Shown here in pieces: positions 48,612 through 57,469 of a stretch of DNA of 64,000 nucleotides. The notes under the pieces are model-generated. The model did not search any database. It had not been told where the DNA came from and was given only the letters and a program-made list of their open reading frames with translations. The DNA is from Microbacterium natoriense (GTDB taxonomy: Bacteria > Actinomycetota > Actinomycetes > Actinomycetales > Microbacteriaceae): NCBI RefSeq assembly GCF_030816295.1, contig NZ_JAUSXV010000001.1:2790001-2854000 (forward strand). The letters are read 5' to 3'. The position numbers and the translations under genes are program-made. The number at the start of each line of letters is the position of its first letter. The first letter of the stretch is position 1.

Positions 48612-49358
48612 ATGGCAAAAGCGATCGGCGTCGACATCGGCGGCACGGGTATCAAGGCAGGAATCGTCGACCTCGAGCACGGGACCATGGCGTCCGACCG
48701 CGTTCGCGTCCCCACTCCTGAGGGCGCATCGCCCCAGGACGTGCTGACAGCCGTCCAGACGGTGCTTCGCACGCTCGACGTGCACGAGTCCACTCTTCCC
48801 CTCGGTGTCGCCTTCCCCGCGATCGTCAAGCGGGGCAAGACGCTCTCTGCGGCCAATGTCTCCAAGGAATGGCTCGACTTCGACGCCGAGCGCTTCTTCC
48901 GCGACGGCTTGGGCCGCAACATCGTCTTCGTCAACGATGCAGACGCCGCGGGCGTCGCCGAGGCGCGCCACGGAGCGGCCCGCGACGTCATCGGGCTCAC
49001 CCTGCTCACCACGCTCGGCACCGGCATCGGATCCGCCCTTCTCTACGACGGCGTGCTCGTCCCCAACTCCGAACTCGGACATCTGAACTTCCGCGAGTTC
49101 GACTCGGTGGAGAAGTGGGCCGCGACCTCTGCCCGCGAGCGCGAGGGCCTCAGCTGGGAGGCATGGGCCGAGCGCCTCCAGGCCTTCTACTCGCACATCG
49201 AGTTCCTCTTCAGCCCGGATCTGTTCGTCGTCGGCGGCGGCGTGTCGAAGAACGCGGGCGACTTCCTTCCGCTGCTCGAACTGAAGACTCCGATCGTCCC
49301 CGCGATCCATCGCAACAACTCGGGGATCATCGGCGCGGCATCCCTCGCCGGCGACTGA
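48612..49358 (+). CDS. ppgK: Polyphosphate glucokinase
   Basis: 248 residues. ROK-type kinase with IGVDIGGTGIKAGIVDLEHG (phosphate-binding), VAFPAIVKRG, VFVNDADAAGVAEARHGA, LLTTLGTGIGSALLYDG and ELGHLNFRE. The missing ROK cysteine zinc motif and the length match PpgK of M. tuberculosis (Rv2702). It phosphorylates glucose using polyphosphate or ATP. In mycobacteria ppgK is adjacent to sigA; here the two are 19 kb apart. Confidence 0.94.
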   Translation: MAKAIGVDIGGTGIKAGIVDLEHGTMASDRVRVPTPEGASPQDVLTAVQTVLRTLDVHESTLPLGVAFPAIVKRGKTLSAANVSKEWLDFDAERFFRDGLGRNIVFVNDADAAGVAEARHGAARDVIGLTLLTTLGTGIGSALLYDGVLVPNSELGHLNFREFDSVEKWAATSAREREGLSWEAWAERLQAFYSHIEFLFSPDLFVVGGGVSKNAGDFLPLLELKTPIVPAIHRNNSGIIGAASLAGD

Positions 49359-49382
49359 GCCGCAGGCATCCGAAACCTCTCG

Positions 49383-49412
49383 GGCCCCGTGTTCCTCCGG
49401 GAACGCGGGGCC
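49383..49412. terminator. Bidirectional terminator after ppgK
   Basis: GGCCCCGTGTTCC-N4-GGAACGCGGGGCC hairpin with one G-T wobble, between the convergent ppgK and LysM lipoprotein genes. Confidence 0.85.
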
Positions 49413-49430
49413 TTCGCCATACCGGCTCTG

Positions 49431-50126
49431 CTACTGCTTGGCTACGAACAGGTCGGCGGGATCCACTGCCAGCACCAGCACGTCGCCGGGCTGGAGAACC
49501 CACTCCAGGCCGCTGTACTCCATGAACGATTGCGGCTCCAGACAGAATCGGTCGCCGATCGCGATCTCACCGTCGCCGTCTGCGACCGTGTACGACATGA
49601 TGCGTCCGGCAGAGTCCCTCGCGACGGTCCCGTCGGCGGTGTCTCTGGATCCGCGATCCACCAATTCGGGGCCGATCCAGAACACCCGATGCCCATCGTC
49701 GCCGTTGCCGTACAAGAACCCCAGCCCCGACCGCTCGATGCATCCGCTGCTGTCGGGAACCTTGGCGCCCCTTCGCAGAAGAAGACGATCCCCCGGCCCG
49801 ATCGTCTCCGGGGCGACGCCGTTGAGAGACGCCAGCCGGTCGACGCCGAACCTCTGCTCGATCGCGCTGATGATGTCGCCGTACGTGACCACGTAACCGA
49901 CGAGTGCGTCGTCGTAGAAGACGGCTTCTCCCTCAGCACCGTCGATGGAGCCGGTGTCGACAGGCTCCGACTCCGCAGCAAGCGCGGGGTCGACGCTCGG
50001 TTCCGGCGACGGTTGAACCGCCGCTGGCGTCTCGGTGGGCTTCGGCTCCGGGGCCGTGCATCCGGTGAGCACGACGGCGACGAGGGCAGCGAGAAGTGCC
50101 GACCCGACCACTGCGCGATACGACAT
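49431..50126 (-). CDS. LysM-domain lipoprotein
   Basis: 231 residues. An N-terminal signal segment (VVGSALLAALVAVVLTGC) ends in the lipobox LTGC, with Cys23 as the lipidation site. A Pro/Glu-rich linker follows, then two LysM-like units: VGYVVTYGDIISAIEQRFGV through IGPGDRLLLRRG and IMSYTVADGDGEIAIGDRFC through LQPGDVLVLAV. It is probably tethered to the outer face of the membrane and binds peptidoglycan. A TAGCGT box 6 bases before the ATG suggests a leaderless start independent of the rnpB transcript just upstream. Confidence 0.88.
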   Translation of the reverse strand: MSYRAVVGSALLAALVAVVLTGCTAPEPKPTETPAAVQPSPEPSVDPALAAESEPVDTGSIDGAEGEAVFYDDALVGYVVTYGDIISAIEQRFGVDRLASLNGVAPETIGPGDRLLLRRGAKVPDSSGCIERSGLGFLYGNGDDGHRVFWIGPELVDRGSRDTADGTVARDSAGRIMSYTVADGDGEIAIGDRFCLEPQSFMEYSGLEWVLQPGDVLVLAVDPADLFVAKQ

Positions 50127-50172
50127 TGACGAACGCTACCGCGCGTGCGGCGATGAATCCAGTAGGGGGGGT

Positions 50173-50537
50173 GCGAATGGGCCGACCTGTACGCCGGGTT
50201 CTGTTCCGGGGTTCTTCGCCCCTTCGACGGCCATCTCTCTCGGCGACACGTTGCCGTGGCACTCTAGCGGTCTACCCGAGGACTCGGCGAGCCGCGTCAA
50301 CATCCTCTGTCTGACCTTGCTCCGGACGAGGTTTACCTGGCGGACCGTGTCACCACGGCCCCCGGTGGTCTCTTACACCACCCTTTCACCCTTACCCCTT
50401 GCGGGGCGGTCTGCTCTCTGTGGCACTTTCTCGCGGATTGCTCCGGGTGGGCGTTACCCACCGTCCTGCCCTGAGGAGCCCGGACGTTCCTCGGTGCGGT
50501 TGCCCGCCACGCGACCGTCCAGTCGACCCATTCGCCC
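50173..50537 (-). ncRNA. rnpB: RNase P RNA, bacterial class A
   Basis: On the minus strand the gene begins with GCGAATGGGTCGAC and ends with GTCGGCCCATTCGC, which pair to form helix P1. Inside are the universal GAGGAACGTCCGGGCTC segment, the AGAGTGCCACGGCAACGTG-like P11/P12 region, and the conserved 3' segment CAGAACCCGGCGTACAGG. Length about 365 nt. The RNA is the catalytic subunit that cuts tRNA 5' leaders. It lies between the LysM lipoprotein and PolA-like genes, the gene order near rnpB in other actinobacteria. Confidence 0.95.
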
Positions 50538-50585
50538 GTCCAGTCTACCGGGGGGCCAGCCGCAGGTGTTCGGCGCGCACGACGC

Positions 50586-52283
50586 TCACTTCTCCGCCGA
50601 CTCCGCGATGCGCAGATCCAGCGGCACATCGATCGGGAACGAGCCGAACAGCCGTCGGGTCGCCACGGCCGCAGCTTCTCGCACCGCGTCGGCCGCAGCA
50701 TCCGCTTGCTCCAGCGGAACATGCAGGATCACCTCGTCATGCAGGAAGAAAGCGAGGTGCGGATGCCGGGAGAACGTCGCGGATGCCGGTGCCGGAACCG
50801 CAGACTCGGGAAACTGCCGCAGCCGATGCCTGATCTCGGCGAGCCAGATCAGTGACCATTCGGCTGCGGTCCCCTGCACGACGAAGTTGCGCGTGAACCG
50901 CCCCCAGTCGCGCGCTCGCCGGCGGGCGACCGCCACGTCCGCCGGATCGGCGTCTGCACCCGTCGCGCCCGCCTGCATGCGTGACCATTCCTCGGACGGC
51001 CTCGGAGACGACCGGCCCAGCCAGGTGGAGACCACTCCCCCGTCCTCACCGAACCTGGCCGCCTTGTCGACGAGCGCCATCGCGCGGGGATACACCTTCC
51101 GCAGCCGCGGTACGAGTCGCCCGCTGTCACCCGTGGTGGCACCGTACATGGCACCGAGCACCGCGTACTTCGCCTCTTCACGCGTGGCGACCGCGCCGGA
51201 CTCGACGACCCCCGCATAGAGGTCGGCCCCCTGGGCCGCGCGCGCCATCGCGCGATCCCCCGCCATCGCGGCGAGCATCCGCGGCTCCAGTTGCGCGACG
51301 TCGGCGACGACCAGCGTCCAGCCCGGATCAGCCCGCACCGCCGTACGCAGGTTCCGAGGAAGCTGCAGGGCACCACCGCCTGCCGAGGCCCATCGGCCCG
51401 TGACGACTCCACCCGGTATGTAGACGGGCCGGAACCTGCCGTCATGGACCCACTCCGTCAGCCATGCCCACCCGTTCGCGCTGAGCAGACGCGAGAGCTT
51501 CTTGTACGCGAGGAGGGGCTCGACCACCGCGTGGCTGTGCTCTGACAATTCCCACTTGCTCGTGGACTCGACCTGCACGCCCACGCGGTGCAGGGCCCGC
51601 AGCAGCTTCGGCTGGCTCTCGAGGTTCACGGAGGCGTCGCCGAGGATCGAGCGCACCCGCTCGGCCTGGGCGGCCATCCGGCTCGGGAGACCACCGGCGA
51701 CCGGGCGAGTTCCGAGGATCTCGGTGAGGATCTGGTCGTGAACGGCTTCGTTCCAGGGCAGCCCTGCGGCCCGCATCTCCTCCGCGATCAAGCCGCCCGC
51801 GGACTCCGCCGCGCACAGGAGGGCCAGACGTCCATCTTTACTGTCTGCGATCACTCGTCGCTGCTCGCGGTACTGCGCGAGCATCTCCGCGACAGGATCA
51901 TCGGGGGCCCGTTCCTCGGCGACGTCGAAGAGCGCAGGCGCCTCCGCGGCCGGCTCGCGACGTACCCACCATTCCGACGGCGCCAGAGGCCTGGCGACCT
52001 TGTCGGTGTCACGGAGGATCGCGTGGCAGAGAAGCAGATCGTGCGCGCGACCGATGAGCACTCCGGCGTCGAGCAGCGCGGGGTACACGTCACGGGCGCT
52101 GCGGATCACCCAGCGAGGCGCCGCTTCGCGCTCGCGGGCCGCGACGAAAGTGGCCAGTTCGCTCGCGGAGAGGGCGCGCCGAGCGACCTCGCCGCCGTCG
52201 TCGTCGAGATCGACCGCGAGGTAGCCGGACCTGCCGACCGCGATCAGCGCGATGCGGCTCTCGGCGCTATGTCGCGAGGTCAC
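50586..52283 (-). CDS. PolA-like bifunctional 3'-5' exonuclease/DNA polymerase
   Basis: 565 residues from the GTG at 52283; the start is uncertain. The polymerase half is complete: motif A VVADVAQLEPRMLA (catalytic Asp and Glu), motif B REEAKYAVLGAMYGATTG (Arg, Lys and Tyr of the O-helix; Leu in place of the Phe that governs sugar discrimination) and motif C FLHDEVILH. The N-terminal half aligns to the exonuclease domain, but no DxE metal motif is seen, so proofreading may be lost. There is no 5' nuclease domain. Such PolA-like proteins are extra to the main PolA in Actinobacteria and probably act in repair. The gene follows a zinc-ribbon gene with a 22-bp gap. Confidence 0.88.
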   Translation of the reverse strand: MTSRHSAESRIALIAVGRSGYLAVDLDDDGGEVARRALSASELATFVAAREREAAPRWVIRSARDVYPALLDAGVLIGRAHDLLLCHAILRDTDKVARPLAPSEWWVRREPAAEAPALFDVAEERAPDDPVAEMLAQYREQRRVIADSKDGRLALLCAAESAGGLIAEEMRAAGLPWNEAVHDQILTEILGTRPVAGGLPSRMAAQAERVRSILGDASVNLESQPKLLRALHRVGVQVESTSKWELSEHSHAVVEPLLAYKKLSRLLSANGWAWLTEWVHDGRFRPVYIPGGVVTGRWASAGGGALQLPRNLRTAVRADPGWTLVVADVAQLEPRMLAAMAGDRAMARAAQGADLYAGVVESGAVATREEAKYAVLGAMYGATTGDSGRLVPRLRKVYPRAMALVDKAARFGEDGGVVSTWLGRSSPRPSEEWSRMQAGATGADADPADVAVARRRARDWGRFTRNFVVQGTAAEWSLIWLAEIRHRLRQFPESAVPAPASATFSRHPHLAFFLHDEVILHVPLEQADAAADAVREAAAVATRRLFGSFPIDVPLDLRIAESAEK

Positions 52284-52305
52284 CGCTGTCGTGAGCGGGG
52301 CATGC

Positions 52306-53040
52306 TCATGACAGCCCGGACTCCTCGGTGCGCACGAGGATGCATCCGCACTCGGGGCACGAGACGACGGCGTCTTCGGGAGCACGACGGATGTCGTTGA
52401 GGTCGGTGCCCGGAAGCATCATGTTGCAGCCCTCGCAGGTGCCGCGGGTGAGGAGCGCTGCGCCGGCGCTGTTGCCCGCACGACGGGTGTACTCGGCGAG
52501 CAGCGCTGCGGGGAGCGCTTCGGTCACGGCAGCACGATCGCGCGCGAGCTGAGCACCGAGCTCGGTGGCCGCGGCGACGTCGGCCTTCGCCTGAGTCGTG
52601 AGCGTCGAGCCCTCGGCGGTCGTAGCCTCGAGCAGCACCTGCTGCGCGGCCACGGCGGCTTCTGCCTCCTCGAGGCGCCCCATCACGTCGAGCTCGGCGT
52701 CCTCGAGGTCGCTCTGACGCCTGGCGAGACTGTCGAGCTCGTGCTCGAGCGCCTGCGCTTCCTTCGAGTTGGTCGCGGTCGCCAGACGCTCGGCGTCGCG
52801 CGCTCGCCGCTGCTCGACGAGCTTCACGTCGGACTCCAGACGCGAGAGCTCGATGCGGACATCGTCCCGGGTTCCGGTGAGGGCGGTGAGCTCACGCAGC
52901 TGGTCCTGGCGGACAGCGACGAGCTCGGTGATGCGGGGGCCCTGCACGGGCTTGGTGCGTGCACGCTCCGCCTGGAGGATGCGCCGATCGAGATCGGCGA
53001 CGTCGAGCAGGATGCGCTGGTGTTCCGGGGAGGCGTTCAC
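52306..53040 (-). CDS. Coiled-coil protein with C-terminal C4 zinc ribbon
   Basis: 244 residues from the GTG at 53040, with TAGATT as a -10 seven bases upstream (leaderless). A long heptad-rich coiled coil (about residues 10-180, for example LTALTGTRDDVRIELSRLES) is followed by RGTCEGCNMMLPGTDL and VSCPECGCILVRTEES, two Cys pairs forming a zinc ribbon. This is the CT398-like/Rv2229c family, usually next to an RNase HI-type gene and rnpB; here the PolA-like gene takes that place. Function unknown; nucleic-acid binding is possible. Confidence 0.9.
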   Translation of the reverse strand: MNASPEHQRILLDVADLDRRILQAERARTKPVQGPRITELVAVRQDQLRELTALTGTRDDVRIELSRLESDVKLVEQRRARDAERLATATNSKEAQALEHELDSLARRQSDLEDAELDVMGRLEEAEAAVAAQQVLLEATTAEGSTLTTQAKADVAAATELGAQLARDRAAVTEALPAALLAEYTRRAGNSAGAALLTRGTCEGCNMMLPGTDLNDIRRAPEDAVVSCPECGCILVRTEESGLS

Positions 53041-53047
53041 ACTGTCA

Positions 53048-53053
53048 AATCTA
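53048..53053 (-). promoter_or_regulatory. -10 element of a likely leaderless zinc-ribbon gene transcript
   Basis: TAGATT on the minus strand, 7 bases before the GTG at 53040, with no ribosome-binding site between. Confidence 0.5.
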
Positions 53054-53074
53054 GCCGGTGCGGGATGCCGAGCA

Positions 53075-53497
53075 TCACTGCACCTCGCCATCCAGATAGA
53101 GCCAGCGACGGTCTTCGCGCACGAAGCGACTGCGCTCGCGCAGCGAACCCCGGGTGCCGTCCTGATGCCAGAACGCCTCGAACTCGACCACGCCTTCGTC
53201 ATCGAACGGGCCACCCGCGACCCGGTCGACGATCGCGAGCCGGCGCCAGTGCAGGCCGGGCTCGAACTCGATCGAGCGCGGCCGGGTGGACGGATGCCAT
53301 GAGACATGCAGGTAGCGAGCGTCTTCGATCGCGAACGCGGTGTACCGCGATCGCATGAGACGCTCGGCCGTCGGCGCCGCTGCACCGCGGTGCAGCGGCC
53401 CGCAGCATCCGCCGTAGACGTCACCGGATCCGCACGGACAGCGGGAGTCCTCATCAGGAATGCGGTCACCCGCCGTCGCGTTCTCCCCTGCCGTCAT
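53075..53497 (-). CDS. YchJ-family protein (UPF0225)
   Basis: 140 residues from the ATG at 53497. The SEC-C-like zinc motif CPCGSGDVYGGCCGPLHRG (about 20-38) is followed by RLMRSRYTAFAIEDARYLHV and an NTF2-like domain ending RFVREDRRWLYLDGE. Function unknown; the motif probably binds zinc. It is divergent from the aldo/keto reductase gene 22 bp away. Confidence 0.92.
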   Translation of the reverse strand: MTAGENATAGDRIPDEDSRCPCGSGDVYGGCCGPLHRGAAAPTAERLMRSRYTAFAIEDARYLHVSWHPSTRPRSIEFEPGLHWRRLAIVDRVAGGPFDDEGVVEFEAFWHQDGTRGSLRERSRFVREDRRWLYLDGEVQ

Positions 53498-53519
53498 GGC
53501 TCCAGCGTACGCTGACGGC

Positions 53520-54359
53520 ATGACAGCACTTCCCCGGTTCACCGCCCACAACGGCTTCTCCCTGCCCGCCGTCGGATTCGGAACGTACGCGCTCTGGGGC
53601 GACGAGGGAGCGGATGCCGTCGCTGCCGCGATCGGCGCCGGATACCGCCTGATCGACTCGGCGTTCAACTACGAGAACGAGGGCTCCGTCGGCCGCGGAA
53701 TCGCCGCGTCAGGGGTCGATCGCAGCGAGATCGTCGTGACGAGCAAGCTCCCGGGCCGGCACCACAGCTCGTCGAAGGCCCGCACCAGCATCGAGGAGAG
53801 CCGATCACGGCTCGGCGTCGATGCGATCGACCTGCATCTGATCCACTGGCCGAATCCCTCTCAGGGAGAGTACGTGCAGGCATGGGAAGCGCTCGTCGAC
53901 GCGCAGCAGCGCGGGGTGGTGCGTCACATCGGGGTCTCCAACTTCCTCCCCGAGCATCTGGAGCGCATCGAGAGCGAGACCGGTGTCCGTCCGGTCGTGA
54001 ACCAGATCGAAGTGCACCCGTACTTCCCGCAGAGCGAGCAGCTGGCGTATCACCGTGAGCGGGGCATCATCACCGAGGCGTGGAGTCCGATCGGAAGGGC
54101 GGCCGCCCTGCTCTCGGAGCCGGTGATCGCCCAGGTCGCGGCCGCGCACGGGATCACCCCTGCCCAGACGGTGCTCGCCTGGCACGTCGCGCGCGAGACC
54201 GTGGCGATCCCGAAAGCGTCTTCGGCGGAGCACCAGGCCGCGAACCTCGCCGCGGGTGCCGTCGTGCTCGACGCGGCCGAGGTGGATGCCATCACCGCAC
54301 TCGGGCGGGCGGACGGACGGCTGTTCGACGCCGATCCGGCGACGCACGAGGAGTCCTGA
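53520..54359 (+). CDS. Aldo/keto reductase
   Basis: 279 residues from the ATG at 53520. The catalytic tetrad is visible in LIDSAFNYENE (Asp, Tyr), VVTSKLPG (Lys) and LIHWPNP (His), within a TIM barrel; NADPH-binding stretch TVAIPKASSAEHQAANL. It reduces aldehydes or ketones with NADPH; substrate unknown. Followed without a gap by the methyltransferase-like gene. Confidence 0.94.
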   Translation: MTALPRFTAHNGFSLPAVGFGTYALWGDEGADAVAAAIGAGYRLIDSAFNYENEGSVGRGIAASGVDRSEIVVTSKLPGRHHSSSKARTSIEESRSRLGVDAIDLHLIHWPNPSQGEYVQAWEALVDAQQRGVVRHIGVSNFLPEHLERIESETGVRPVVNQIEVHPYFPQSEQLAYHRERGIITEAWSPIGRAAALLSEPVIAQVAAAHGITPAQTVLAWHVARETVAIPKASSAEHQAANLAAGAVVLDAAEVDAITALGRADGRLFDADPATHEES

Positions 54360-55293
54360 GATCGACCGGATCACGGTCGCCGGAATCAGGGTCACTCCAC
54401 GCACGGCACGGGCGTACTTCGGGTTCCAGGCGCTCGCCGGGGCGCTCTGGTGGATCGGCGTCTTCACGACTGATGCGGTGCGGCTCGCGACGCTCGGCGA
54501 CCTTCCGGCAGGAGTGATCGCGATCGGCGACATCCCGCTGTTCGTGCTCGCCTCGGCTCTAGTGGCCTGGGGCATCCGTCAGGCGGTGTGGATCGCCGTC
54601 CCCTGGACGGTGCTGGTCGCGGCGGGGATGGCCGTGTACTCGACGGTCACGACTCTGGCCGGCTGGGGTGCGCTGCTCATGGCGCTCTCCGCGATGGGCA
54701 GCGTGGCCGCGGGCATCGTGATCGTCTGCGGTCGCGCACCGGTCGAGTGGATCGTCAGAGGTCCCTTCGCGTTCCGGACCGCCCGCAACGAGGGGCGCGC
54801 GCGCCTCGCCGCGCGGACCGTACGCCAGATGCTGCTGTTCTGGGTGCTGTTCCTGGGCGTGCTGCCGGTCGGCATCGCCGCTGTCGAGGCGAGATGGATG
54901 CTGCGCATGGACGTCCCGGTGCCCGTGCGGGTCGCGGGCGGACTGCTGTTCGTCGCGGCATCCGCTCTCGGAATCCGCTCTGCCGTGTCGGTACTCGTCG
55001 TCGGCGAGGGAACGCCGCTTCCGTCGCACATGGCCCGCCGCCTCGTGATAACCGGGCCTTATCGGTACGTGCGCAACCCGATGGCGGTGGCCGGTATCGC
55101 CCAGGGCGTCGCCGTCGGCCTGGCACTCGGTTCCTGGCTGGTCGTCGCCTATGCGCTGTGTGGTTCGCTGATCTGGAACACGCTCGTGAGGCCCCAGGAG
55201 GAGGCCGATCTCGAGAGCCGCTTCGGCGCCGAGTTCGACGAGTACCGCCGTCGCGTGCCGTGCTGGGTACCGCGGCTCACCCGCCGCGCGTGA
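54286..55293 (+). CDS. Isoprenylcysteine methyltransferase-like integral membrane protein
   Basis: Up to 335 residues. The coding quality begins about where the aldo/keto reductase ends (near 54360), but no good ATG/GTG lies there; the nearest in-frame ATG at 54286 overlaps the reductase, so the start is uncertain. Six to seven hydrophobic segments (IPLFVLASALVAWGI, VPWTVLVAAGMAVYST, QMLLFWVLFLGVLPVGIAA). The C-terminal part has VITGPYRYVRNPMAVAGIAQ and RPQEEADLESRFGAEFDEY, the ICMT/PEMT-like SAM-binding signature. It should methylate a membrane-bound small molecule or lipid; substrate unknown. Confidence 0.85.
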   Translation: MPSPHSGGRTDGCSTPIRRRTRSPEIDRITVAGIRVTPRTARAYFGFQALAGALWWIGVFTTDAVRLATLGDLPAGVIAIGDIPLFVLASALVAWGIRQAVWIAVPWTVLVAAGMAVYSTVTTLAGWGALLMALSAMGSVAAGIVIVCGRAPVEWIVRGPFAFRTARNEGRARLAARTVRQMLLFWVLFLGVLPVGIAAVEARWMLRMDVPVPVRVAGGLLFVAASALGIRSAVSVLVVGEGTPLPSHMARRLVITGPYRYVRNPMAVAGIAQGVAVGLALGSWLVVAYALCGSLIWNTLVRPQEEADLESRFGAEFDEYRRRVPCWVPRLTRRA

Positions 55294-55366
55294 GGACGCC
55301 AGGCCATACAATCGATCAGCTCATGACGTTGAGGATCATGGCGAATCGAAGCGAGAAGAGACACCT

Positions 55367-55753
55367 GTGAGCACAACTCAGGCCGGCTGGTACGACGACG
55401 GCACCGGAACCCAGCGCTGGTGGGACGGACAGAACTGGACCGAGAACGTGCAGCCTGCCGCCGCTCCCGAACCCGGAATCGGCGGGTTCATCGAACGCGC
55501 GCAGGCGGAAGCCGTCGCCGGTGCGCAGCCGCGCCCGGCCGCGCAGGGCATGAGCTACGTGGTGCTGCAGGTCGTGCTCAAGGAGAAGTTCTTCGGCTCC
55601 GGGTCGGGCAACCTCACCGAGCTCGAGTACGCGATCAACACCCAGGCGGCCCTCGGCTACCGGTTGCACACGATCACCACGTCGTCGTCGGGCAGCACCG
55701 GCTTCGGCGGCGGCGACCGCATCCAGGCCACGCTGGTCTTCGAGAAGCTCTGA
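55367..55753 (+). CDS. DUF2510 protein with DUF4177-like C-terminal domain
   Basis: 128 residues from a GTG. It starts with the DUF2510 motif AGWYDDGTGTQRWWDGQNWT (residues 6-25), a Trp-rich module common in actinobacterial membrane and envelope proteins. A short linker leads to a small alpha/beta domain, YVVLQVVLKEKFFGSGSGNL through RIQATLVFEKL, resembling DUF4177. No signal or membrane segment. A TACAAT box at 55308 is a plausible -10. Confidence 0.85.
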   Translation: MSTTQAGWYDDGTGTQRWWDGQNWTENVQPAAAPEPGIGGFIERAQAEAVAGAQPRPAAQGMSYVVLQVVLKEKFFGSGSGNLTELEYAINTQAALGYRLHTITTSSSGSTGFGGGDRIQATLVFEKL

Positions 55754-55755
55754 GA

Positions 55756-56602
55756 TCAGGCTGAGCCGACCCGCTGCGTCCCCAGGACTCGGAGCAGATC
55801 GAGCTTTCCGGCGGCCTCGCTGCCCGGCGCCGCCGTGAGCACGATCAGCGCGCACGACTCGTCAGGCGTGATCAGCGCCTGACAGTCGACCTCGATCTCG
55901 CCGAGCTCGGGGTGCACGAGGACCTTGTGATCCTCGAACCGTCGACGAACCTCGTGGTCCTCCCAGTAGCCGACGAACTCCGGGCTGGCCGCGCGCAGCG
56001 CCTTCTCGATGTCGGCGGCCCGCGAGGTGAGGCCCCAGGCGCCGAGGGCGGCGCGAAGGGATGCCGTCAACGTGCGCCCCTGGCGCTCATGATCGCGGAA
56101 CCGGGTAGCGTGCGCGTTCCGTCTCGGGATGCGCGAACCAGCGGTAGATTCCGCTGCGTTCCATGCCCGCGCGACCCGTCGCATCGCCGATGAGAGCGCG
56201 GGACGCGTCATTCTGCACGAGCACCTCGTCGATCGCCGAGACCACGAAAGCCGGTGTGTCGTGCAGCCGGTCGAGCACGCGCAGCAGCGACGGCGGCAGG
56301 TAGTCGGTGAAGGCCGCACGGTCGGGTGCGCTGTGTCCCGAGATCCGATAGAGATAGTCGCGCTCATCGGGGGTGAGGCGCAGCGCTCTGGCGAGGGCGG
56401 CGAGCATCTGCACGCTCGGCTGTGGGCCACGGCGCTGCTCGAGTCGTGCGTAGTAGTCGGTCGACATCGCCGCCAGCATGGCGACCTCTTCTCGTCGGAG
56501 CCCTGACGTCCGGCGTCTGGGACCGGCGCTGAGCCCCACGTCGGCGGGCTTCAGCTCCTGCCGTCGTCGGAGCAGGAAGTCGGCGAGTGCATCACGATCC
56601 AT
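55756..56602 (-). pseudogene. MmyB-type helix-turn-helix regulator, frameshifted
   Basis: Two frames make one gene. From 56602 (MDRDALADFLLRRRQELKPA) come an XRE helix-turn-helix with RTSGLRREEVAMLAAMSTDY and the first half of the MmyB ligand-binding domain (LPPSLLRVLDRLHDTPAFVV, YRWFAHPETERARYP), ending in a premature stop at 56087. The missing half continues one base later: RDHERQGRTLTASLRAALGA through VDCQALITPDESCALIVLTA, to 55756. One extra base in the CCCGGTTCC run near 56095-56103 would explain it. It could be true decay, a phase-variable tract or a sequencing error. The gene is divergent from an SDR gene, which such regulators usually control. Confidence 0.85.
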
Positions 56603-56702
56603 CCTCGAAGTATCCCTCCACTCCGGCGTCGCATCCAGGGACCGCCAGTCCGTGGATGACCGCTCTCTGCCGCGCGCCGATCATCCGTCACACGCTGGTT
56701 GC

Positions 56703-57467
56703 ATGAACATCAGCGGAAACACCATCTTCATCCCCGGCGCGACGAGCGGCATCGGGCTCGCCCTGGCTCGAGCGCTCAACGCACGAGGCAACACCGTGAT
56801 CATCGGCGGCCGACGAACCGACCTCCTCGAGAGCATCGCCCGGGAGACCCCGAGTCTGCGCACGGTCCAGGTGGACACGACGGATGCCGACAGCATCCGC
56901 GCGGCCGCCGCGACGGTCCTCGCCGAGCACCCCGAACTGAACGTGCTCATCACGATGGCAGGCATCATGCGAGTCGAGGACTGGACCACACCCGCCGGCT
57001 TCCTCGACACCGCCGAGGCCACCGTCACGACGAACCTGCTCGGCCCGATCCGGCTGATCGCCGCGTTCATCGAGCATCTGCGCTCGATGAACGCGGCCAC
57101 CATCATGACGGTGTCGTCGGGTCTCGCCTTCGCGCCGCTGCGCGTCACGCCCACGTACAACGCCACGAAGGCCGCGATCCACATGCTGAGCGAATCGCTG
57201 CGGCTCCAGTTCGACGGGTCGTCCGTGAGCGTCGTCGAGCTCGAGCCGCCGGCGGTGCGCACCGCGCTCATGCCAGGGCAGGAGGAGAGCGAGTTCGCGA
57301 TGCCGCTCGACGACTTCATCTCCGAGGTGATGGCGTTGATCGAGACGCAGCCGGAGGCCACCGAGATCCAGGTCGAGAATGTGAAGTTCCTCCGGTACGG
57401 CGAAGCCCGTGGCGACTACCCCCAGGTGGTTGCGACGCTGAACCGGCTCGACCCGCACGGTCACTGA
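56703..57467 (+). CDS. Short-chain dehydrogenase/reductase (DltE-like)
   Basis: 254 residues from the ATG at 56703. NAD(P)-binding GATSGIGLALARALNARGN (about 12-30), VLITMAGIMR, catalytic Ser in TVSSGLAFAPL and YNATK (Tyr and Lys). VSVVELEPPAVRTALMPGQE is the substrate-side region of the DltE-like subgroup. It is an oxidoreductase of unknown substrate. It is divergent from the broken MmyB regulator, its probable controller. Confidence 0.93.
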   Translation: MNISGNTIFIPGATSGIGLALARALNARGNTVIIGGRRTDLLESIARETPSLRTVQVDTTDADSIRAAAATVLAEHPELNVLITMAGIMRVEDWTTPAGFLDTAEATVTTNLLGPIRLIAAFIEHLRSMNAATIMTVSSGLAFAPLRVTPTYNATKAAIHMLSESLRLQFDGSSVSVVELEPPAVRTALMPGQEESEFAMPLDDFISEVMALIETQPEATEIQVENVKFLRYGEARGDYPQVVATLNRLDPHGH

Positions 57468-57469
57468 GT

